Part shown: in pieces, positions 8,687-15,627 of the stretch
How the letters are laid out: each line of letters starts with the position of its first letter
Position numbering within the stretch: position 1 is the first letter of the stretch
NCBI RefSeq assembly: GCF_036241575.1
Contig: NZ_CP108455.1
Span: 6,865,001 to 6,929,000 of the forward strand
DNA length: 64,000 nt
Direction of reading: 5' to 3'
From: Streptomyces sp. NBC_01267
GTDB taxonomy: Bacteria; Actinomycetota; Actinomycetes; Streptomycetales; Streptomycetaceae
The notes under the pieces: model-generated
What the model was told of the DNA's origin: nothing
The model's database searches: none
The model's input: only the letters and a program-made list of their open reading frames with translations
Made by a program: the position numbers and the translations under genes

Positions 8687-9193
8687 ATGTCAGTCACACA
8701 GCACACCGTCGCCGACAGCCCGTACGGCCCGCTCACCCTCGTCGCGACCGACGGCGTACTGAGCGGCCTCTACATGACCGACCAGCGTCACCGCCCACCC
8801 GAGGAGACCTTCGGCGAACCGGACCCTCGCCCGTTCGGTCAGGTCGTCGACGAACTGACGGCGTACTTCGCGGCCGAGCTGACGGAGTTCACCATGGAGC
8901 TGCACCTGGCGGGCACCCCCTTCCAGCGCAGCGTCTGGGACCAGCTCCAGCAGATCCCGTACGGCGAGACCCGTTCCTACGGTGACCTCGCGGACCGTCT
9001 CGGAAAGCCGGGCGCCTCGCGGGCCGTGGGCCTCGCGAACGGCAAGAACCCGGTCGGGATCATCGTTCCCTGCCACCGGGTCATCGGCTCGACCGGCAGT
9101 CTCACCGGCTACGGCGGCGGACTGGACCGCAAGCAGCGACTGCTGGCCTTCGAGCGCGGCGGCACGGACCCGGGGGACGACGTGCTCTTCTGA
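8687..9193 (+). CDS. ogt: Methylated-DNA--protein-cysteine S-methyltransferase
   Basis: The 168-residue protein has the active-site PCHRV motif (IIVPCHRVIGSTGSLTGYGGG), whose Cys takes alkyl groups from O6-alkylguanine in a suicide reaction. It also has the helix-turn-helix and RAVGLANGKNPV segments of the Ogt/MGMT family. It lies 12 bp after the Ada-AlkA fusion and is preceded by AAGGGAG, so it is co-transcribed and repairs the lesion class that its partner does not. It may be induced through the Ada part of the partner. Confidence 0.95.
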   Translation: MSVTQHTVADSPYGPLTLVATDGVLSGLYMTDQRHRPPEETFGEPDPRPFGQVVDELTAYFAAELTEFTMELHLAGTPFQRSVWDQLQQIPYGETRSYGDLADRLGKPGASRAVGLANGKNPVGIIVPCHRVIGSTGSLTGYGGGLDRKQRLLAFERGGTDPGDDVLF

Positions 9194-9222
9194 ACCGGCG
9201 GTGATCCGGCGCGGGAACGGGC

Positions 9223-9258
9223 GGGTGGTCCGACGGGTGGTCCAGTGGGTGGTCCAGT
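9223..9258. repeat. Three direct 12-bp repeats (GGGTGGTCC core)
   Basis: GGGTGGTCC occurs at 9223, 9235 and 9247 with a 12-bp period, between ogt and the glycerate kinase gene. It may be replication slippage or a tandem protein-binding site; nothing in it codes. Confidence 0.6.
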
Positions 9259-9419
9259 CGGGCCGCCAAGAAGATCAAATACCGGCGCTACGGATGGAAT
9301 TGCCACGATTCGGCGCGCCGTTCCGGGGGCCTGGCGCCCAGCGCCCATGGGCAGTGGGCAAAGGGTGCGGATAAGGTCGGAGCGGCGCGACTGCCTGTTC
9401 GAAAGCAAGGGATGAGCAA

Positions 9420-10580
9420 GTGACGGACGGAGCAGTATCTGAAGCCCCACGGGTGCTCGTGGCGGCGGACAAGTTCAAGGGATCCCTCACGGCGGCACAG
9501 GTCGCCGAGCGGGTGACGGCCGGGCTGCGAAGGATCGCTCCCGGTGTGGAGGTCGAGACACTGCCCGTCGCGGACGGCGGGGACGGCACGGTCGCCGCCG
9601 CGGTCGCGGCCGGATTCGACCGGCACGAGATACCGGTCACCGGGCCCCTCGGCGAGCGGCGGAATGCGGCGTTCGCACTGCGTGACGGTGTCGCCGTGGT
9701 GGAAATGGCCGAGGCGTCGGGCCTCCAGCACCTCCCCGCGGGAGTCTTCGCACCGCTCACCGCGACCACGTACGGTTCCGGCGAACTGCTGCGTGCGGCG
9801 CTCGACGCGGGGGCCCGTTCGATCGTCTTCGGTGTCGGCGGCAGCGCCACGACGGACGGCGGCGCGGGCATGCTGGCCGCCCTCGGCGCCCGCTTCCTGG
9901 ACGCCGCCGGGCAGCCCGTGGGACCGGGTGGGGGAGGGCTGCGTGACCTGGCGTCCGCGGATCTGACCGGCCTCGACCCGCGTCTCGCCGGTACCGGGAT
10001 CGTGCTGGCCAGCGATGTGGACAACCCGCTGACCGGCCCGAAGGGCGCGCCCGCGGTGTACGGACCGCAGAAGGGTGCCTCCCCGGAGCAGGTGGAGACA
10101 CTGGACGCGGCGTTGGCGCACTACGCCGCCGTACTGGAGGAGTCCCTCGGGTCCCGGGCCGCCGACGCCGCGCTGGCGCCGGGTGCGGGCGCCGCAGGTG
10201 GCATCGGCTACGGAGCGCTCGTCGGGCTGGGAGCGAGTTTCCGCGCCGGTATCGAGGTGATGCTCGACGTCCTGGGCTTCGCCCCGGCGGTCGCCCGCGC
10301 GACGCTGGTCATCACCGGTGAGGGCTCCCTCGACGAGCAGACGCTGCACGGCAAGGCCCCTGCGGGCGTCGCCGCCGCGGCCCGCGCGGCGGGCAAGGAA
10401 GTCGTCGCGGTCTGCGGCCGGCTCACACTTCCGGCGGAGGTCCTCGGGGGCGCGGGGATCCGCCGTGCGTACGCGCTGACGGACCTGGAGCCCGATACGG
10501 CCCGCTGCATCGCGAACGCGGGGCCCCTCCTGGAGCAGGTCGCGGAGAACATCGCCCGTGACTTCCTGAGCAGGCCCTGA
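9420..10580 (+). CDS. Glycerate kinase (GlxK type)
   Basis: The 386-residue protein has the length and signatures of glycerate kinase family 1: VAADKFKGSLTAAQVAERV at the N-terminus, PVADGGDGT, the GSATTDGGAGMLAALG glycine loop, and TGEGSLDEQTLHGKAP near the C-terminus. It phosphorylates glycerate, feeding glyoxylate or serine breakdown into glycolysis. The GTG at 9420 overlaps the stop of a four-codon ORF (ATG at 9412 to TGA) that provides a possible coupling start. There is no glyoxylate carboligase neighbour. A perfect 16-bp hairpin follows the stop. Confidence 0.92.
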   Translation: MTDGAVSEAPRVLVAADKFKGSLTAAQVAERVTAGLRRIAPGVEVETLPVADGGDGTVAAAVAAGFDRHEIPVTGPLGERRNAAFALRDGVAVVEMAEASGLQHLPAGVFAPLTATTYGSGELLRAALDAGARSIVFGVGGSATTDGGAGMLAALGARFLDAAGQPVGPGGGGLRDLASADLTGLDPRLAGTGIVLASDVDNPLTGPKGAPAVYGPQKGASPEQVETLDAALAHYAAVLEESLGSRAADAALAPGAGAAGGIGYGALVGLGASFRAGIEVMLDVLGFAPAVARATLVITGEGSLDEQTLHGKAPAGVAAAARAAGKEVVAVCGRLTLPAEVLGGAGIRRAYALTDLEPDTARCIANAGPLLEQVAENIARDFLSRP

Positions 10581-10602
10581 CGCCGGGCACGGCTCGACCC
10601 CC

Positions 10603-10640
10603 GGAGCGGCCCGGACCTCGGAACAGGTCCGGGCCGCTCC
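10603..10640 (+). terminator. Hairpin terminator after glycerate kinase
   Basis: A perfect 16-bp stem (arms 10603-10618 and 10625-10640) with a six-base loop lies 23 bp after the stop. There is no U-run, as usual for Streptomyces terminators. Confidence 0.75.
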
Positions 10641-10681
10641 GTGTCCCGACGCTCCCTGCCTTCCGAGCGGGTTCGCAATCT

Positions 10682-10711
10682 TTGAGATGGTCAAGCTTCC
10701 CGGCGTAAACT
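10682..10711 (+). promoter_or_regulatory. marR promoter with overlapping inverted repeat
   Basis: TTGAGA at 10682-10687 and TAAACT at 10706-10711 are separated by 18 bp and place the start of transcription at about 10718, the A of the ATG. The inverted repeat TTGA-GATGG-TCAA (10682-10694) covers the -35 box and would suit autorepression by the MarR product. Confidence 0.55.
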
Positions 10712-10717
10712 GCTCTC

Positions 10718-11167
10718 ATGCCAGAGACTCCCAGGACCGGTACCGCGCAGCTCATGGAGCTGCTCTCGGCGTCGCTCGTTGCCTACTACGGCGACTTCAC
10801 CGCCGCGTCCGCGACCGAGGGGCTCACCGCCAGCCAGGGCAGGACGCTCGGCGTGCTGCGCCGGGGGCCGTCGGCGATGCGTGCCCTCGCCACCACTCTG
10901 GCCTGCGACGCCTCCAACATGACGGGCATCATCGACCGTCTGGAGAAGCGCGGTCTGGTGCTCCGGGAGCCCAGCCCCACCGACCGGCGCGTCAAGAACG
11001 TGCTGCTGACCGCGGACGGCGAGCGCACCATCGACGCGATCCGCGCCCGCATGCACACGACCCTCGCCGGGCTCGACGCACTGGGCGACGAGGACCGAGC
11101 CGCACTGGCCGGGCTCCTGGAGCGGGTCTTCGTCCGGCCGCCTGCCGCGGATGACTGCCGCGGATGA
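10718..11167 (+). CDS. MarR family transcriptional regulator
   Basis: The 149-residue protein is a compact winged-helix regulator. Helices around residues 35-75 (TASQGRTLGVLRRGPSAMRA, then ACDASNMTGIIDRLEKRGLV) form the recognition region, followed by the wing REPSPTDRRVKNVLLT. MarR dimers usually repress their own promoter and a neighbouring efflux or oxidation gene, and release DNA on binding small phenolic ligands. The target here is not obvious, since the flanking genes are glycerate kinase and phospholipid synthesis. The ATG sits where transcription is predicted to start, so translation is likely leaderless. It converges on pssA across a long terminator palindrome. Confidence 0.9.
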   Translation: MPETPRTGTAQLMELLSASLVAYYGDFTAASATEGLTASQGRTLGVLRRGPSAMRALATTLACDASNMTGIIDRLEKRGLVLREPSPTDRRVKNVLLTADGERTIDAIRARMHTTLAGLDALGDEDRAALAGLLERVFVRPPAADDCRG

Positions 11168-11188
11168 CTAGGAGAGCCGAACAAGGGC

Positions 11189-11245
11189 CCTGAACAGAGC
11201 TGAGGCCCCGAGTGCACTGCACTCGGGGCCTCAGCTCTGTTCAGG
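11189..11245. terminator. Bidirectional terminator, near-perfect 57-nt palindrome
   Basis: The 28-base arms 11189-11216 and 11218-11245 are fully complementary around a single central base. It sits between the stops of the convergent marR and pssA genes and would serve both. Confidence 0.85.
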
Positions 11246-11248
11246 AAG

Positions 11249-12112
11249 CTACGGCAGCTGCGCCGTACGCGCCTCACGACGGTTACCGCGGAAGGTGTTC
11301 ACCCGGCGGGCCGTGGCGAAGAGCGGGATGACCGCGCCCAGTACCACCTGGAGCGCACAGCCGGTCTGGAGCAGCAGCTGACCACCCGGCGCGTCGAACG
11401 CCCACGCGGCGAGCAGCCCCATCGCGCCCACGATCCAGCTCAGCATTCCCACCGCGAGGACACCCCGCGGCTTCGGGTACTCGACCCGGCTCACCATCAG
11501 CCAGGCGACCCCGATGACCGCGAGCAGCGTCGGTACGAAGGGCAGCTCCAGCAGCACGATCGAGACGACCGTCAGCGCGCCGAAGGGCGACGGCATGCCC
11601 TGGAACATGCCGTCCTTCAAGGTCACGCACGAGAACCGCGCAAGCCGCAGCACCACCGCCAGCAGCACCACGATCGCCGCCACCGCCGCGACCCGCTGGT
11701 GGGCGTCGTCCGCGACCATTCCGTACACGAGCACGAAATAGGCCGGGGCGAGCCCGAAGCTGATGAGGTCGGAGAGGTTGTCCAGCTCCGCGCCCATCGG
11801 CGAGCTGCGCAGCTTGCGCGCCACGAGCCCGTCACAGAGGTCGAAGATCGCGGCGAGCAGCATCAGGATCACGGCGGTCGCGGCGGAGTGCCGCGCCATG
11901 CCGGTCTCCTGGCTGCCCTGGAGATGCGGGATGAGGATTCCGGTGGTGGTGAAGTACACCGCCATGAATCCGCACGTGGCGTTACCGAGGGTGAGCGTGT
12001 CCGCTATCGACAACCGCAGTGAGAGAGGAATGTCCTCGCTGCTGTCGATGTCCCTGTCGGTGTCGGCCTCGGGGACCCAGCCGGCCTGTGTCTCCGGATC
12101 AATCACGGTCAA
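11249..12112 (-). CDS. pssA: CDP-diacylglycerol--serine O-phosphatidyltransferase
   Basis: The product (about 287 residues) is an integral membrane CDP-alcohol phosphotransferase. The motif DG..AR.......G...D...D is present as DGLVARKLRSSPMGAELDNLSD, and several hydrophobic helices follow. It makes phosphatidylserine from CDP-diacylglycerol and serine. It lies directly after psd and overlaps its end: the start is either a TTG at 12110-12112 or a GTG at 12104-12106, both before the psd stop at 12099. The pair forms the phosphatidylethanolamine pathway, and the overlap implies translational coupling. Transcription ends at the 57-nt palindrome. Confidence 0.92.
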   Translation of the reverse strand: MTVIDPETQAGWVPEADTDRDIDSSEDIPLSLRLSIADTLTLGNATCGFMAVYFTTTGILIPHLQGSQETGMARHSAATAVILMLLAAIFDLCDGLVARKLRSSPMGAELDNLSDLISFGLAPAYFVLVYGMVADDAHQRVAAVAAIVVLLAVVLRLARFSCVTLKDGMFQGMPSPFGALTVVSIVLLELPFVPTLLAVIGVAWLMVSRVEYPKPRGVLAVGMLSWIVGAMGLLAAWAFDAPGGQLLLQTGCALQVVLGAVIPLFATARRVNTFRGNRREARTAQLP

Positions 12113-12743
12113 TTCGAGTCACCCCCGCGGTGGTGGCCTGGCCGACCTCGACCGCGACATCGATACCTTCCGGAAGGTAGATGTCGACGCGTGAGCCGAA
12201 CCGGATCAGGCCGATCCGCTCGCCCTGTTCCACCTTGGTGCCCTGCGGGACGTACGGCACGATGCGCCGGGCCACGGCACCGGCGATCTGCACCATCTCG
12301 ATGTCGCCGAGCTCGGTGTCGAAGTGCCAGACAACGCGCTCGTTGTTCTCGCTCTCCTTGTTGAACGCCGGGACGAAGCCGCCGGGGATGTGCTCGACGG
12401 ACGTCACGGTGCCCGCCAGCGGAGCGCGGTTCACGTGGACGTTCAGCGGGCTCATGAAGATCGCGACGCGGGTACGCCCGTCCTTCCACGGCATGATGCT
12501 CTGCACTACACCGTCGGCCGGGGAGATGACCCGGCCCTGTGCGATCTCCCGCTCGGGGTCGCGGAAGAACCACAGCATGCCCGCCGCGAGGGCGGTGGTG
12601 GGCACGGCGACAGCAGCCCAGCGGCCGGACCTGCGGGCCCGGGTCAGGCTGAGTGCGGCCGTCGCGACAGTCGGCAGGAGCCACGGCGATGCTCCGCGCG
12701 CAAGACGGACGCCGCGTGGTGCAGAGGTTTGGCTGTGGGGCAT
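12099..12743 (-). CDS. psd: Phosphatidylserine decarboxylase (short, class II type)
   Basis: The 214-residue proenzyme begins at the ATG 12741-12743. It has an N-terminal hydrophobic region, FFRDPEREIAQGRVISPADG typical of archaeal/actinobacterial-type Psd, the MSPLNVHVNRAPL segment, and a C-terminal FGSR where self-cleavage before Ser makes the pyruvoyl group. It decarboxylates phosphatidylserine to phosphatidylethanolamine at the membrane. The upstream extension of the frame (to 12893) has no good start or family match. It is followed by pssA with overlapping reading frames. Confidence 0.92.
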   Translation of the reverse strand: MPHSQTSAPRGVRLARGASPWLLPTVATAALSLTRARRSGRWAAVAVPTTALAAGMLWFFRDPEREIAQGRVISPADGVVQSIMPWKDGRTRVAIFMSPLNVHVNRAPLAGTVTSVEHIPGGFVPAFNKESENNERVVWHFDTELGDIEMVQIAGAVARRIVPYVPQGTKVEQGERIGLIRFGSRVDIYLPEGIDVAVEVGQATTAGVTRIDRD

Positions 12744-12912
12744 GAATGACCTTCGTAGCGGATGATGCCGCGCGGGAACGGGGGACGGCGGCTTTCGGGC
12801 GATGCTATCGGTTGGGGACCACAACTGGGCAAGCCAGGAAGCCGAGTCGGCGGCCTGAAGATGATGACTGGCTGTGATCTTCTTCGCTGACATATCGCCC
12901 GCAACCGGACAA

Positions 12913-14118
12913 TCAGCCCTGGAATCGGTACTCTTCGAGGAGTCGTCGACCGATGATCATTTTCTGAATCTCGGCGGTACCTTCGCCGATCAGCAGCATC
13001 GGGGCTTCGCGGTAGAGCCGCTCGATCTCGTACTCCTTGGAGAACCCGTATCCGCCGTGGATACGGAAGGCGTCCTCCACGACTTCCTTGCAGTACTCGG
13101 AGGCCAGGTACTTCGCCATCCCCGCTTCGAGGTCGTTTCGTTCCCCGGAGTCCTTTTTGCGTGCCGCATTGACCATCATCGCATGGGCGGCCTCGACCTT
13201 GGTAGCCATTTCGGCCAGCTTGAACTGGATCGCCTGGTGCTGAGCGATCTGTTTGCCGAACGTATGCCGTTGCTGCGCGTAGTCGATACCCAATTCGAAG
13301 GCGCGTTGTGCCACTCCACAGCCACGCGCTGCGACATTTACCCGGCCTACCTCCACTCCGTCCATCATTTGGTAAAACCCTCGGCCGGTAACCCCACCAA
13401 GTACGCGATTGGCCGGAATTCGCAGTCCGTCCATGATCAGCTCGGTGGTGTCGACGCCCTTGTAGCCCATCTTGTCGATCTTGCCGGGGATGGTCAGCCC
13501 CGGCCGGACCTCGCCGAAGCCCGGCTCCTTCTCGACGAGGAACGTCGTCATCGACTTGTGCCGGGGGGTCCCCTCGGGGTGACCCTCGTCACTGCGGCAG
13601 AGCACCGCGACGAGCGAGGACGTGCCGCCGTTGGTCAGCCACATCTTCTGGCCGTCGAGCACGTACTCGTCGCCGTCCTTGATCCCCTTCGAGGTGATCG
13701 CCGACACATCCGAGCCGAGCCCCGGCTCGGACATCGAGAACGCGCCGCGCACGTCGCCGGCCGCCATCCGCGGCAGGAAGGTGTCCTTCTGCTCCTGGGT
13801 GCCGTGCTGCTTGAGCATGTACGCCACGATGAAGTGGGTGTTGATGATGCCGGACACGCTCATCCAGCCACGCGCTATCTCCTCGACACAGAGCGCGTAT
13901 GTGAGAAGGGACTCACCCAGCCCCCCGTACTCCTCGGGGATCATCAGCCCGAACAGGCCGAGTTCCTTGAGGCCCTCGACGATCTGGGCCGGGTATTCGT
14001 CGCGGTGTTCCAGCGCGGTGGCGACCGGCAGGATCTCCTTGTCGACGAAGTCCCGCACGGTGGCCAGGATTTCCTGCTGGACGTCGGTGAGACCCGGGGT
14101 CCGGGCGAGTCGGCTCAT
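12913..14118 (-). CDS. Acyl-CoA dehydrogenase, probable methylsuccinyl-CoA dehydrogenase of the ethylmalonyl-CoA pathway
   Basis: The 401-residue flavoprotein has the three acyl-CoA dehydrogenase domains: an N-terminal helical domain with LGLFGLMIPEEYGG, the AFSMSEPGLGSDVSAI beta domain, and a C-terminal domain ending in IHGGYGFSKEYEIERLYREA and LLIGEGTAEIQ, where the catalytic Glu sits. Alone it could be any short-chain dehydrogenase. Its position as last gene of a set with ccr, ecm, a CitE-type lyase and a MaoC hydratase suggests oxidation of (2S)-methylsuccinyl-CoA to mesaconyl-CoA. It is 27 bp after the MaoC gene. It is shorter than the methylsuccinyl-CoA dehydrogenases described in proteobacteria. 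Confidence 0.85.
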   Translation of the reverse strand: MSRLARTPGLTDVQQEILATVRDFVDKEILPVATALEHRDEYPAQIVEGLKELGLFGLMIPEEYGGLGESLLTYALCVEEIARGWMSVSGIINTHFIVAYMLKQHGTQEQKDTFLPRMAAGDVRGAFSMSEPGLGSDVSAITSKGIKDGDEYVLDGQKMWLTNGGTSSLVAVLCRSDEGHPEGTPRHKSMTTFLVEKEPGFGEVRPGLTIPGKIDKMGYKGVDTTELIMDGLRIPANRVLGGVTGRGFYQMMDGVEVGRVNVAARGCGVAQRAFELGIDYAQQRHTFGKQIAQHQAIQFKLAEMATKVEAAHAMMVNAARKKDSGERNDLEAGMAKYLASEYCKEVVEDAFRIHGGYGFSKEYEIERLYREAPMLLIGEGTAEIQKMIIGRRLLEEYRFQG

Positions 14119-14145
14119 GGCTGCTTCTCCTGTGGCTACACGCGG

Positions 14146-14649
14146 TCAGTTGGCAGGCGTCGGGCGGCCGGGCTGTTCTCCGCCGCGCTCCTTGATGTAC
14201 GTCGCGGTCGGGACCATCACCTTGCGCCGGAACACGCAGACGACGGTGCCGTCCTGCTTGTAACCCCTGGTCTCGACGTACACGATCCCGCGGTCGCTCT
14301 TCGACCTCGAAGGGGTCTTCTCCAGCACGGTGGTCTCGCCGTAGAGCGTGTCGCCGTGGAACGTCGGAGCGATGTGCTTCAGCGACTCGACCTCCAGGTT
14401 GGCGATGGCCTTGCCGGACACGTCGGGGACCGACATGCCGAGCAGCAGCGAGTAGATGTAGTTGCCGACGACGACGTTCCGGCCGAAGTCGGTGGTCTCC
14501 TCGGCGTAGTTGCTGTCCAGGTGGAGCGGATGGTGATTCATGGTCAGCAGGCAGAAGAGGTGGTCGTCGTACTCGGTGACGGTCTTTCCCGGCCAGTGCT
14601 TGTAGACCGCGCCGACCTCGAACTCCTCGTAGGTGCGTCCGAATTGCAT
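14146..14649 (-). CDS. MaoC-type hydratase, probable mesaconyl-CoA hydratase
   Basis: The 167-residue single hot-dog protein carries the hydratase motif at MNHHPLHLDSNYAEET (Asn/His/Asp in the pattern of R-specific enoyl-CoA hydratases). In the ethylmalonyl-CoA pathway mesaconyl-CoA is hydrated to methylmalyl-CoA, and this gene sits between the CitE-type lyase and the acyl-CoA dehydrogenase, the right place for that step. The proteobacterial enzyme is roughly double this length, so here a homodimer of single domains is implied. It begins only 3 bp after the lyase stop, so it is co-translated with it. Confidence 0.85.
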   Translation of the reverse strand: MQFGRTYEEFEVGAVYKHWPGKTVTEYDDHLFCLLTMNHHPLHLDSNYAEETTDFGRNVVVGNYIYSLLLGMSVPDVSGKAIANLEVESLKHIAPTFHGDTLYGETTVLEKTPSRSKSDRGIVYVETRGYKQDGTVVCVFRRKVMVPTATYIKERGGEQPGRPTPAN

Positions 14650-14652
14650 CGC

Positions 14653-15627
14653 TTACGCCTCCGGGGCCTCGAACGTGGACGTACGCCGCATCCCGGCCGC
14701 CCGGCCCTTGCCGGAGATGACCAGGGCCATCTTGCGGCTGGCCTCGTCGATCATCTCGTCGCCGAGCATCGCCGAACCCTTCTTGCCGCCCGCCTCGGAG
14801 GTGCACCACTCGTACGCGTCGAGGATCATCTCGGCGTGGTCGTAGTCCTCCTGGGACGGCGAGAAGATCTCGTTCGACGCCTCGACCTGGCCCGGGTGGA
14901 GGACCCACTTGCCGTCGAAGCCGAGCGCCGCCGCCCGCCGGGCGACCTCGCGGTATCCGTCGACATTGCGGATCTGGAGGTACGGGCCGTCGATCGCCTG
15001 GAGGTCGTACGTCCGGGCCGCCATCAGGATCTTCATCAGGATGTAGTGGTACGCGTCCGCGCCGTAGCCGGGCGGCTGCTCGCCCACCACCAGGGTCTTC
15101 ATGTTGATCGACGCCATGAAGTCGGCCGGGCCGAAGATGATGGCCTCGTTGCGGGGTGAGGCAGCCGCGATCTCGTTGACATTGACCAGACCCTTGGCGT
15201 TCTCGATCTGCGCCTCGATGCCGATCTTCCCGACCTCGAAGCCCATCGTCTTCTCGATCTGGGTGAGCAGCAGGTCGAGGGCCACCACCTGCTGGGCGTC
15301 CTGGACCTTCGGCAGCATGATGCAGTCGAGATTCTGGCCCGCGCCCTCGACGACCGTGACGACATCGCGGTACGTCCAGTGGGTGGTCCAGTCGTTGACC
15401 CGTACGACCCGGGTCTTGCCCGTCCAGTCACCCTTGTTCAGCGCGTCGACGATGGTGTGCCGGGCGCCCTCCTTGGCGAGCGGCGCGCAGGCGTCCTCCA
15501 GGTCGAGGAAGACCTGGTCGGCCGGGAGCCCCTGGGCCTTCTCCAGGAAGCGCGGGTTCGACCCGGGGACGGCCAGACAGGACCGCCGCGGGCGCAGACG
15601 GTTCACGGGGCTCGAAGACGCGGTCAT
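14653..15627 (-). CDS. HpcH/HpaI/CitE family lyase, probable malyl-CoA/methylmalyl-CoA lyase
   Basis: The 324-residue TIM-barrel protein begins RPRRSCLAVPGSNPRFLEKA and has VFLDLEDACAPLAK and the metal-binding IEAQIENAKGLVNVNEIA segments of the CitE/Mcl family. In the ethylmalonyl-CoA pathway it cleaves methylmalyl-CoA to glyoxylate and propionyl-CoA. A later step of the pathway uses a related malyl-CoA thioesterase or lyase, so either activity is possible. The ATG at 15625-15627 overlaps the stop of the mutase gene by 4 bp (ATGA), which fixes the start and shows tight coupling. Confidence 0.88.
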   Translation of the reverse strand: MTASSSPVNRLRPRRSCLAVPGSNPRFLEKAQGLPADQVFLDLEDACAPLAKEGARHTIVDALNKGDWTGKTRVVRVNDWTTHWTYRDVVTVVEGAGQNLDCIMLPKVQDAQQVVALDLLLTQIEKTMGFEVGKIGIEAQIENAKGLVNVNEIAAASPRNEAIIFGPADFMASINMKTLVVGEQPPGYGADAYHYILMKILMAARTYDLQAIDGPYLQIRNVDGYREVARRAAALGFDGKWVLHPGQVEASNEIFSPSQEDYDHAEMILDAYEWCTSEAGGKKGSAMLGDEMIDEASRKMALVISGKGRAAGMRRTSTFEAPEA

